Of a DNA stretch of 64,000 nucleotides, positions 41,851-52,500 are shown piece after piece; the first letter of the stretch is position 1, and each line of letters starts with the position of its first letter. A model generated the notes under the pieces. It did not search any database. It was not told the origin of the DNA and was given only the letters and a program-made list of their open reading frames with translations. The stretch spans positions 1,364,001-1,428,000 of the forward strand of contig NC_025261.1 in NCBI RefSeq assembly GCF_000740895.1, in the 5' to 3' direction. The stretch comes from Theileria orientalis strain Shintoku. Taxonomy: Eukaryota > Apicomplexa > Aconoidasida > Piroplasmida > Theileriidae. Made by a program: the position numbers and the translations under genes.

Positions 41851-43953
41851 ATGAAGTCGGTTAAGAAAAATAGGCACATGAAAAGGTCCAAGGCGCAGCC
41901 TTTTCCAGCCTTTAAATCTTCTACTGCAATCACGAATCCGTACAGAGCTCCCCCGAAAGGACTGAAGGAAGGTGAGAAAAAATGATTTTTAAGCAATTTT
42001 TAGGGCAATACAGGAGCAAGGAGACGATACGAAGATTAAACATGTACAAGGAGAAGCCGAACTTCGCGAAAATGAAGATTCAGCCCACAGAGCCGGCCAG
42101 AATTAACCCAGACAGAAGGTGGTTTGGAAACACAAGGGTGTTAACTCAGGAACAAATGGAAAATTTTAGAAACGAGCTGGGAAACGTGAAAAATGATCCA
42201 CGAACGTTAGTTTTAACTTCAATTCACTCGATTTTAGTCACATCATAAAGAGAAGCAAGCTGCCAATGTCTCTACTCACAGATTCGAACATAAAGGTGGA
42301 CAACTCGAAGATTCTGACCCTGGAGTCGATGGAGGAGACGTTTGGAAAGAAGAGCAGGAGGAAGAGGCCAAAGCTAAGTGTGTCAACGATAGAGGAGTTG
42401 GTTAACGACGTAAACTCGAGAGTTTACGACAGCAACAAAGATAAGTCACTGACGGTGATAGGAGACCACGTAAGCGAGGAAACGCCGAACGTGATATTTA
42501 AGAAGGGGACGTCAAAGAGAATATGGGCAGTAAGTTATGCACACAGCGTACATATAACAGGCAATATATTTATCCATACATGATGATAGATTAATGCAAT
42601 TGGTGATATAAGATGAAATGGAATTACACTTGATCTAACACACACATTAGGAACTCTATAAAGTTATTGACTGTTCGGATGTAGTGGTACAAGTAATAGA
42701 TGCGAGAGATCCGATGGGAACAAGGTGAGGAAGTAAACAACTTAACAAATAAACAACCTAACAACTTAACAAATAAACAAATAGGTGTCTGAGACTGGAG
42801 AATTATATAAGAAAACATAAAAGCAGTAAGGTGCTGGTGCTGTTGATGAACAAGTGTGACCTGGTGCCATCATGGGTAACGGCAGCATGGATCAAGCACC
42901 TAAACAGAGATATAACAACAGTGGCATTCCACGCATCAGTGACGAACCCGTTCGGGAAAAACACATTCATTCAACTGCTCAAGTAAGAGAAAATAAGCCG
43001 ACAATTAAAATATAGGCAATACTCACAGTTGTTTAAAGACAGGAAGCACTTCAGCGTAGGATTCATAGGGTACCCGAACGTAGGAAAGAGCTCAGTAATA
43101 AACACACTAAAGGGGAACAAGAGCTGCAAAACAGCACCAATACCAGGTATGAAGGATCGCACGAGTTGACAACGACCATTTTCTGATAGGTGAAACGAGA
43201 ATATGGCAGTACGTGTGCCTAACAAAAAGGATACACCTGATAGACTGCCCAGGAGTGACGCCAGTAGAGGGAGACGAATCTGACAAGGTTGGTGGTTACT
43301 GCAAGTAACACGAGAATTTTAGATCCTTAAAGGAGCAATAAGAGTGGAAAGAATACCGGACCCGGAAAATTATATATACAAGGTGTTGAAAGTATTACAA
43401 AAGTAAGTGGGAACTTAACTATGGCACACACAAACGCACACTAATAGGGAAGCACTGGTACACAGATACGGAGTGAAGGACTTCAACGAAGAAAATTTCC
43501 TGGAACTGGTGGCAGCGAAATTTGGGAAGTACAAAAAGGGGAAGATACCAGACGTGTCAATAGCAGCGAGAATAGGTGAGCGTGGATGTGAATGTGTAAA
43601 TAAACACGTTTTAGTCCTCTATGACTTTCAAAGAGGAAGGCTGCCCTTTTATACTGAGCCACCAAAGGAAGAAAGTAAAGTAGATCCAAGCGAGGAGATA
43701 AGAAAGGTAAGACGAGCAGTAGAAATCGATATTTGTGTAGCACCTGGAGGAGATAGACAGTTACGAGTTCCCAAAGACAGCAGAAATCGAAGAAGAAGAC
43801 GTTGAAAACATATGTAACCTCAAGGAAACGGAAGAAGAAGGAGAAAACAAGGAGGAAAAGGAGGAAGAAAGTAGTGAATCGCAGTTAGAATCTTACCCAC
43901 ATAACACACTCTCCCAAATCCCCAATCTGGATTATAACGCATTCCTTACATAA
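41851..43953 (+). CDS. NOG2: Nucleolar GTPase NOG2/GNL2, eleven exons (542 aa)
   Basis: Circularly permuted GTPase needed for maturation and nuclear export of pre-60S particles. Exons: 41851-41971, 42004-42205, 42238-42529, 42651-42724, 42785-42982, 43016-43146, 43190-43287, 43323-43402, 43448-43575, 43615-43706, 43741-43953; all GT-AG and in frame. NOG2 N-terminal signature: [28 protein letters not shown] and [10 protein letters not shown] motifs come in permuted order: G4 [10 protein letters not shown], then G1 [10 protein letters not shown]2 region around PIPGET, and G3 DCPG. The family's WQRGRIPFF appears as [10 protein letters not shown] near the C-terminus, followed by an acidic Glu/Lys tail. 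The start at 41851 (MKSVKKN) is preferred to an upstream Met at 41755 whose extension is hydrophobic. Confidence 0.93.
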
Positions 43954-43977
43954 AATTCAGTAAAATGAAAAAGTATA

Positions 43978-44577
43978 ATGAAAAGTAATCTCGTAAAATA
44001 CGTAATATACAGTATACTGCCCATAGTATCAATAACAGGTACCCACGTAGAGTAGCCAATAGCCCGTAGGAGGAGAAACGTTCATAGTAACAGCAAAATC
44101 GATCACACTAACACCAATATATCGCACAAAACTAAGTAAGATTAAGCTACAAGAGACCTCGGAAACAATAAACACAGTTTCAGAGCTAGTGGCACGCAGG
44201 TTTGAAAAGAACAAGGAAGATATAGATCCAGAGCTCAATTTCTTCAAAGTAAGCTCAATAAGATAAATAAAAACATACTAAGCGTAAAATTTGAATATAT
44301 GAGTTATCATAGCAGGTTTTATGAGCCAATTAACGCTGTAGTAACTGCATCAGTATAAGAACGACCTTAGAACGATTACACATATCAGCAAATAGTAATT
44401 ATTTAGGAGTTTGGAGCAGATAGACTCGATGAAGTTGAGCTGTTAATACTACTGGAGGACGAGTTTGATTTATCAATACCAGACAACCAATTTAAAACGC
44501 TGAGAACAGTAAAGGAAATATCGAAGTACATAGACAGTAAAATACAAGGAAAAAAGATAAGCCCAGTACTTGGCTGA
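43978..44577 (+). CDS. Mitochondrial-type acyl carrier protein lacking the phosphopantetheine serine, three exons (136 aa)
   Basis: Exons 43978-44038, 44070-44248 and 44407-44577 join in frame. The C-terminal 80 residues are an ACP four-helix domain: TINTVSELVARRFEKN, then FFKEFGADRLDEVELLILLE, DEFDLSIPD and TVKEISKYI. In a working ACP the motif is (G)ADSLD, with Ser carrying 4'-phosphopantetheine; here it is ADRLD. The N-terminal 50 residues are hydrophobic then basic, compatible with mitochondrial import. Known biology: Plasmodium mitochondrial ACP also lacks this Ser and instead supports the Isd11-Nfs1 iron-sulfur cluster complex. The same role is inferred. The ATG is only 24 bp after the NOG2 stop, and ARP4 follows 166 bp downstream. 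Confidence 0.8.
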
Positions 44578-44743
44578 CGTAGAAGCAGACAAATAAAGCA
44601 ATATATATACATTTATAAACAGCCTAGTAGCAATTGATACACAGCACATCATAGCTAAAAGTACAAACGGCAAAGTAGCAGTTTATTCACAGTATAGCAT
44701 ACCTAAAAGTATAAACGCCAAAGTAGCAATATAAATAGCAGAG

Positions 44744-46216
44744 ATGCCAGTAGTGCCAATACAGAGCGGAGGAGACGATGTGTCAGCAATAGTGGTGGAC
44801 CCGGGCTTCGAGTCTATACGAATAGGAAACTGCCAGGAGGACTTCCCGAGAGAGTACATTCCGAGCGCAGTGTACAGAGAGTTCGAAAACCCGAGCAGCA
44901 GCAAAGAAAGCTGGCAAATACTCTCGAGAGCGAAGCTGCGAGAGTTCGCAGAGGTGAGGAGGCTGCTGCACATCAACAGAGAAAGTAACCTGGAGCTGGA
45001 CCCCTTCGTCTTCGAAAGACTGCTGTGCCTCGGAATCGAGGGCCACGACCTGCTGGTGGAGATGGAGGACGCAAAGTCGGTGACCAAGGTGGGAGGACTG
45101 GGCCTGGACCCAGCGCAGCACCCGATCCTGGTGGTGGAGCCGACGGCGGAGAGTAAGCAGTTTAGAGACTCGGCGCTCGAGGTGGTTTTCGAACAGCTGG
45201 GGACCTGCGCAGCGTACCTGGCGAAGCGCGCGGCGCTGACGGCCTTCTCAGTGGGAAGGTCCTCGGCGCTGGTGGTCGACGTCGGCGCGGGCGGCTGCAC
45301 GGTCTCGCCGGTGCACGAGGGCATATCGCTGCAGTCGACGATCCAGGACGCACTCGTGGGCGGGAACGCGCTGGACTTGCAGCTGGCGGACTTCCTGTTC
45401 AAGGAGGGCTACTCGCTGTTCGCGCCCAGCGACGACCCGCGCGTCGACTACTTCAGGGCGCAGACCGCGAAGGAGCTGAGGGAGAAGTTCTGCACGGTGA
45501 AGGTGCACCCGGACGAAAAGGGCACTTCGACGAAAGCGAAGGACTCGGGAGCCAAGGCCTCCGGCCACGGCCACGCCAGCGTCCACCCTTACGACAAGGG
45601 AGCGAGTCAGGGCCTCACCAACGGAAAGGAGCCGGGCCACGGCCACGCCGCTGCGCAGGACAGCAAGGCCACCGCTAGCCCTGGCGACAAAGCCTCAGGC
45701 CAGCCCTCGGACAAAAACGGCGCGAGCAGCGGCACCGCGGACGGGCGCGCCGAGCCCGAGGTCCTCCTGGACCCGCACAAGTACTACCTGCCTGACGGCG
45801 TGGTGGTCGACATGCGGAAGTACGAGCACTCGCTTCCCGAGCTCCTCTTCAGCCCCGCGGGCTCCACGCTCTCCGAGTTCAACAACTTCAAGGGCATCGT
45901 GAACATGATCAACGACTGCGTGTTCGACTCCGACGTGGACATTCGGAAGGAGCTGCTCTCGTCGGTGGTGGTCGCGGGCGGCTTCACGCTCACCCGCGGT
46001 CTCATTCCGCGGCTCAGCCAGGAGATCCACCGCAGTCCCATCGGCCTCGTCGCCAAGTTCAAGCTCGTGCACTCGACGTCGTACCTGGAGAAGCGGTTTT
46101 CGACCTGGCTCGGCGGCTCGATCCTCGCGAGCCTCGGGCGCTTCCAGCAGCTGTGGATTTCGAAGGCCGAGTACATGGAGCACGGCACAATAATAGCGTA
46201 CCGGCGGTGCCACTGA
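44744..46216 (+). CDS. Nuclear actin-related protein ARP4-like (490 aa)
   Basis: Actin-fold subunit shared by chromatin complexes of the INO80/SWR1/NuA4 type. The ARP4 signature GGDDVSAIVVDPGFESIRIG opens the protein. Phosphate-loop-like and later actin motifs are visible (ALVVDVGAGGCTVSPVHEG, VVVAGGFTLTRGLIPRL, STWLGGSILASLGRFQQLWI, then SKAEYMEHG). An insertion at about 250-345 is low complexity (Gly, Ser, Lys, Asp, His; repeated GHGHA) and interrupts subdomain 4. The catalytic actin residues are not all conserved, as is normal for nuclear ARPs. Single exon with strongly GC-rich codons. Assignment to ARP4 rather than another nuclear ARP rests on the N-terminal motif and the WISKxEY end. Confidence 0.85.
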   Translation: MPVVPIQSGGDDVSAIVVDPGFESIRIGNCQEDFPREYIPSAVYREFENPSSSKESWQILSRAKLREFAEVRRLLHINRESNLELDPFVFERLLCLGIEGHDLLVEMEDAKSVTKVGGLGLDPAQHPILVVEPTAESKQFRDSALEVVFEQLGTCAAYLAKRAALTAFSVGRSSALVVDVGAGGCTVSPVHEGISLQSTIQDALVGGNALDLQLADFLFKEGYSLFAPSDDPRVDYFRAQTAKELREKFCTVKVHPDEKGTSTKAKDSGAKASGHGHASVHPYDKGASQGLTNGKEPGHGHAAAQDSKATASPGDKASGQPSDKNGASSGTADGRAEPEVLLDPHKYYLPDGVVVDMRKYEHSLPELLFSPAGSTLSEFNNFKGIVNMINDCVFDSDVDIRKELLSSVVVAGGFTLTRGLIPRLSQEIHRSPIGLVAKFKLVHSTSYLEKRFSTWLGGSILASLGRFQQLWISKAEYMEHGTIIAYRRCH

Positions 46217-46565
46217 CTCTGCGCTCTCTCTGCACTACTCGGTGCTTCAGCGCACACTACTCTTACAACTGTATAAAAATAATTAGCGTATAATATATAT
46301 ATATATACTAAATGGATGCTAGAGCTATGGACACACAAATTGAATTTTTTGAACTCAAGAAGGGTCATGAGTTCTTAGTGATTTTTATAGGCAAGCCTAC
46401 ATAAATTCCAGAAACTGTTCTTCTGGATACAAGTGAGTATTTCGACCAGGTTGAGTGTGGCCGTAAACGATTTTTATTTGTTTATTTTAGTATTTAAGGC
46501 TTCAAAATAGTTTAGGTTGTCAATCCGGAGAGGATTGTAATAATTTACTCGATAATAAAAGTTGT
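46217..46565. other. Convergent intergenic region
   Basis: About 350 bp with a short TA microsatellite near 46296. A 30-codon frame at 46312 is not supported as a gene. Confidence 0.55.
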
Positions 46566-49500
46566 TTAGATCCAGCTATGACCTGATTGATATCCAAAGT
46601 CATATTTAGCGGTATCTTGTGGAGCGGGAGTTTGTTGACGGGTACCAGATTGTTGCGTATTACGTTGTTCAGATGTTTGAGCGTCACCAGTTGTACGAGT
46701 GTCGCTACCCGTATCAGATCGTTGACTATCTGTGCGAGTTTCAGTACCTGCAGCAGACGGCAAGCCATCTGCGAGATTCAATACATCGGGGCGGGCGTCA
46801 ACCGCACCTCGCGCTTGGGGAGAAGCTCCAGATCTTGGAACAGCCGCTGGATCAACTCCATTCACTGCCTTGGAAAAAACTGTCGGATCAGATGCCGGGA
46901 ACGCGGGCATCACAGTATTGGCTGGCGGATCCGCCTTCAAAGCGTCCGCCTCTTTGAGAGGCTCCGGCGCACCCAACAGAAGCTCCTTGAACTTGGCGGT
47001 CACGACCGCCTTGTTTGCGTGATTGTCCGGATCCACGTCCGCGGCACCCGCGAACTTGAACTTGACGAGCTCGTGGCCATTCACGAAGTACCAGTGGTGC
47101 GTCGGCTGGTCAGTCACGTTGTCCTTCTGCGCCAGGACAACCACCATCGGCACGACGTGGCCCTCCTTGAAGTACAAAAAGTATTGGGCGAAGGGGTACT
47201 TGAACCCCGTCTCCCTGACCTCACCCTGCAGCTTAACGAACGGCAGCGTGAAGGTGGAGTTCTCCGTGGCCATCGCGTGCCTGTAGAGCAGGAAGCCCTC
47301 GGGCACAGGGCTGTTGGTTGACGCCGGGTCGTGGAAGAACTCAACCGCGTCCACGAAGCGCCCCATGCTCACGTGCGAGAACTTGGTGTCAAGGTCCAGC
47401 ATCAGCGCGCCCTTGTGGAACTCAGAGACCCTGTGGTACTCGTACAGACGAGCGTTAAGCATGTCGAAGACGTCGTGGTCGTCGAGCTTGTCGAAGGTGT
47501 GGAAGTGCAGACGCCACTCGTTGGCGCCCGCGTACACGTAGTACCAGTGCTTGAAGACTGGCTTGTTGTAGCCCTTCAGCTTCTGCACCATCTCCATGAC
47601 AGCCGGGAAGCGCGCGTACCTGTCGGGGCTGTTCCTGAAGTAGGTGTACACTGCGTGCACTCCCACCAGCGGCAGCTTCAGGCCCACGTACCTGTTACCG
47701 TGCAGCGCCACGCTGTCCAGGCTGAAGTCGACCCAGCCCACTGGCGGGCTGAGCATCCTCGGCTTGAACTCCTGCTTCAGCATGTCGAGTCCGTCGACCA
47801 GGTCTGCGTCCTTGTCGACCACCACTGAGCCGAACTTGACCGTGTCATCTTGCTTCAGGTCCAGGCTGAACACGTTTGGCAGCATCGCCTTGGCTGCTGC
47901 CGCCAGTTCCGCCAACTTCTCGGTGAACTTGGCCAACAGATCCTCCATCGGCCCCAGGTTGTTCTTCATCTCCAGTCCGCGCATCAGGTTATAGAACGCG
48001 TCCAGCTCCTCCGTCTTCACCCACTTAAGGTCTCTGTGCACCCACACGTCGTAGTGCACCTTCTCCGCATCCGCTTCGTTCTTCAGAGTGAAGAGTGCGA
48101 ATGCGAAGGGCGTCTTCACGTTCTTCTCGTAGAACACTGTCATTCCTGCGTACCCTCCCACCGCGGGCTCAAATGGTGCTGCGAAGTCCAGGTCCACTCC
48201 TCCGTACATTAACTTCTTCACGTTGAACTTCTTTGCCTTCGCCACCTTCTTCACTTCAGTCTTCCCCTGCTCCGTGAAGCTGTGCACGAAGAACGGCGCG
48301 TGGTGGTGGTAGAGTTCAAATCCTGCGTTTTCCTCCGTCGGCGGCACTGGCCCAGAGTGTGCGACAAACGCCACGTCAACGAATGCTACTCCAGCTGGCA
48401 ACGTTGTGACTTCCGGCAACACGTTCAATTGCGATCCCTCTGCCACTACTGGTTTCGCAGGCTGTTGCGGTTCAGCTGGTCCCAGCCCGGCTGCAGCACC
48501 TGCTTGTGGTCCTCCAGGTTGTCCTGCGGCTGCAACTCCTCCTGCCCCAGGAACTCCGGTTGATGCCACGTTAGATGCAGCTGCAACTCCAGTTTGTGCA
48601 GTTCCAGCAGCACCTACACCTGCTTTAGCAGCAGCTCCTGCTCCTCCAACCTGTGCTGCGGCTCCCGCTCCTTGTGTTGCAACAGCTGGTGCTGGCACAC
48701 CCGTGGCTGTAGTCGGACCCGGAGTCACTGCTGCTTTAGCAGCTGGTAGCGTCTGCCCACCTGACTGCACAGTAGTCGTAACTTCACCGGTAGGACTAGT
48801 GGCAGTAACAGTGTTAACCGGTTGAGTAGGCTGACCAGTGACAACTTGTTGAGTAGATTGGGAACCTGCTTGATTAAGATTACCAGCTGTACCAGGAACG
48901 CCAACACCTGGAACTCCAACACCAGGTACTCCAACACCTGGGACGCCAGCACCAGCAGCACCAGAAGAACCAGAAGAACCACTGTTAACTGTCGTGACTG
49001 TGCTAGTGGTGCTAGTCGTGCCCTGACCAACAGTTGTACTCTGCCCATTGTTCTGATTTTGAGTTCCACCGTTGCCATTACCTGAAACCTCAGCTCCTCC
49101 ACGTATCGACGCCGGGTTAGTTGTGTCTGGAACACCCCCTTGGTGGACGGGCTGTGGCCCTAATCCCGCAACCCTACCTTCTCCAGGGTGTGGACCGGGA
49201 CCTGCCACTGGTGGCGTTGGGGCTCCTGGTTGAGATAGTGGTGTAACTCCTCTGGTCACCAGCGTGAAGCCCGCTTGACCCGCAACGCTTTGTCCGGACT
49301 GTGCTGCTGCACCAGCACGCGCTGGTTGGGGGGCTGCTGGTGCGGCGGGTCCAACCGTGTCGCCCGTTCCCAATGTAACCCTAGTTTGCACCACCGGATC
49401 TTCCAATACCACTTTTGCTCCGGGTGCCCCGGGCGCTGCTGTTCCTGCCAAAGGCGTCCTTGCTCCCGGAGTTCCTGGTCTCGGCAATGGTGCCGGTCCT

Positions 49501-52500
49501 CCTGGAGCGACTGCTGGCCTCAACGCTGGCTCAGGCGCATCTAGCACTCCTCCCTGCGATCCCGCGGGCCCTGGCACGTCTCTCGCTCCAACTCGTCCAC
49601 CCAGGAGTGCCGACGCTTCCACGTCGAGATCCGAAGGAGCTGGCCCTCTCGCTGGTGCTTCCGCTGGCGCTCTCACCGCTGGCACGAACACTCTCTCCAC
49701 GACGAAGTCGTTGCCGTTCGCCTTGTAGTTCAACAGTCCTGCCGTGCCCGTCACTTTTGCCAAGTCCAGCGTAAGCGGCACTGCGAACAGCGCCTCCAGC
49801 TCCCTAAGCTTATTAACCACTGCATCTGCTCCCTCCGGGACAAACCTGCTCCATGTTCCGTCCAGGTTCCACTGGAAGTAGTGTCCCAGGAACTTGCCCG
49901 GGTTCGCCTTTTCAAACTTCTTCCTGTCTCTCTCGTCCTGGTCGTCGTAGAAGACCAAGAGCAGCGGCTTCTTCGACGCTTTTGACGTGAAAACGTGCAT
50001 GAAGTAGAACACGGTATCGTCTGGCAGGCCATCTGATGGGTAATCCACTCCGTTCAGCCTCAGCTTTCCCAACTTGAAGGGCACCTTTTCGTGGTGCTCC
50101 AGCTGATTTTCGCCCAACTTGGCTTGCACTTGTCTGAAAGTTTCAAACTCTGCTGACTTGAACAACTCCGGCAGCACCTCTGGTCCGTCCGACACGTAGT
50201 ACGACCTGTTGTTGTAGTAATTGTGTCTTCCGTTCGGCTTCGCCAGGTCGAACACGTACACGTCATTCAGGTTATTCAGGTGCTCAAGCTCCTCGTCCAG
50301 GTTCACCACCGTCGCCTTCGCCCACGTATCGTTCGTCTTATTGTACGAGAAGAAGACTGGCGCCTTTGCGTGCAGCCCCAGCTTCAACATCAGTGGGTTC
50401 GTCGACCACGAGTAGAACGCCAGCGAGCTCGCCAGCCTACTCTTCGTCGAGGCTCCGGCTTCCACTGGGAGTGCGTACTCCTTTCCTCCCAGCAGGAACT
50501 TGTTTGCGTAGTACCTTCCTCCGTTGACGAACGAGTGCTTTCCGAAGTTATATCCGTTCGGCACCGTGTCGAACCTCGCCACCTTCACGAACTTTCCCAG
50601 CGTCAAATATCCGTGGAACAGGTCTTCGTAGTTGAACAGCGCCGGCTTAAATTCCCTCTTTGCATTAACTGGTGCTTCCACGTTTGCTACGGGCACTTGT
50701 GGCGCCGCCGGTCGAACTGGCGATCCTGGGCCACCAGCTCTAGAAACTAGCTGAACATCTGTTGCAGGTTTTGCCGGTGCAGGTGATGTTACGGTTGCAC
50801 TGGGTTGTTGTGCTTGCGTTGTAAGTGCATTGCTTGCTTGTGCTTGGGTTGTGGCTGCACCTGGTTCAGCTCCAGCTCCGCCAGCTCCGGCTCCAGCACC
50901 CACTCCGCCTAAGCCAGAAGCAACTTGCCCGGCTCCCTGAAGGTTAGAGGTTTGTTGCACGTTTGCAGCCGACGATACTACTGGAGCTTGAACTGGAGTA
51001 ACTTGCGGTTCGACAGCACCAGCACCAGAGCCAGCAGCCTTAGCTGCTGCTGCAGCCGCTGCGGCTGCGTCAGGTGCGCCTGGAGCTGCCGGCTCTGGTG
51101 CAGGACTAGCGACCGGCGTGCCTGGTGCCGTTGACGCATCTCCTGGCGCCGGGACTACCGCTGCCGCTGCCTTCGCCGACTCTGGAACAGGTACTGCCAC
51201 CACTTTCACTTGCGGCACGAGCTCCATCTGCCTCAAGAACTTCGTGTTAAGGTGTGGCACCCACTCTTCCGAGTGACTCGCCACCAGCGTCATCTCATGC
51301 ACCAGGTTGTCCAGGAATGCCGACACTGCAGTCCTCGATACGTTTTCCGGCATCCAATGTCCATTCGCATCTGGCGCGAAGAACCTGACGAAGCCTGCGT
51401 TGTTCACTTCGAGGAGCAGTGGCACCGCGTCCTCGTAGAAGTAGGCTGCCACGTAATCTGCCTTCAGCGCCGGGAGATCTTCCATCTGCAGTCCACCAAA
51501 CACCCACCTCGTCATCAGGAAGTTCTCTCCCACAGCCAGCTTATGCTCATATCTTGCGTACGTGTGTGCTGTGCTGAAGAACGTCTTCTCCACCAACATC
51601 TTCGGGAGACCGTAGGTGCCCTCTCTCTTTCCCAGATCAACCAGCGCCGGTTGTGCCACCTTTGCCAACCTAAGTGCGAGTGTCTCATTGTCCAATTTTG
51701 CTCCCTTGGTGTAAAGGGTCGTCCAGAAGCCGCTGCTAGTCACATGGAAGTAGTTGTAGACGTCCTTATACTCTGCCGCCTTTTGGGGACTTGTTGTTGC
51801 CGGCGTAACCAATACATTCGTCTTCACCTCTGCAAACACTGGTGCGTAGAACCCCTCTGGACTGAACACGTGCACTTCCTTCACATCTCCGGGCGGCAAC
51901 TCCAGCTCCAGTGCGTCAAAGTCCCAGCCGAAGTTCAGCATCTTCACCACTTGGTGTCCCGCGTCAGGCCACTCAAACGTGTATCCCACCAGCCCGTCTG
52001 GCAACTTCAATCCTTCCGGCTTATAGTCCACCAGCTTCAGGTCAGTCACAACCCCGAACTGTGTACTCAACGTCTTGTTTCCGAAGTCCAGGTACTTCGT
52101 TGCAAAGTGCGGACTCAGCTTTTGGTACAACATTTGCTTATTGGCGAGCGCAAATTCAACTCCCAAATCGAACACTGTTGTCCAGTGCTCTCCTCCGAAG
52201 AAGAAGTAGTTCAGGTAATCTTTCGTGGCAGTTCCGAACTTGAGTGCAGCGTGCACCGGCACTCCACTAAACCAGTGCACGGTCACTGACGTGAACCCTC
52301 CGTCCTTCGTCACAAATCCCACCTTCTTATCTCCGACCATGAGCACTAGTGTCTTCTTAGCATGCGAAGCTGCTGCAGTTGCTCCTGCGTTAACCGTTAC
52401 CGGGAACGTGTGGTCATATACTTCAAAATTCCCATTCTGTGCTGCTGGCGTAGTACGTGCCACCGTGAATGTCACCTGCTCCTTGGGGTTGTAGGATGCT

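Noticed and set aside
46312..46404. Short plus-strand frame of 30 codons after ARP4
   Set aside because: Too short, no motif, lies in a convergent 3' UTR region.
51210..52289. Plus-strand open frame of 359 codons opposite the giant gene
   Set aside because: It is antisense to a continuous 3,746-codon frame with repeat structure. It is rich in His, Val, Gln and Leu, as expected for an antisense shadow of GC-rich codons, and has no domain.
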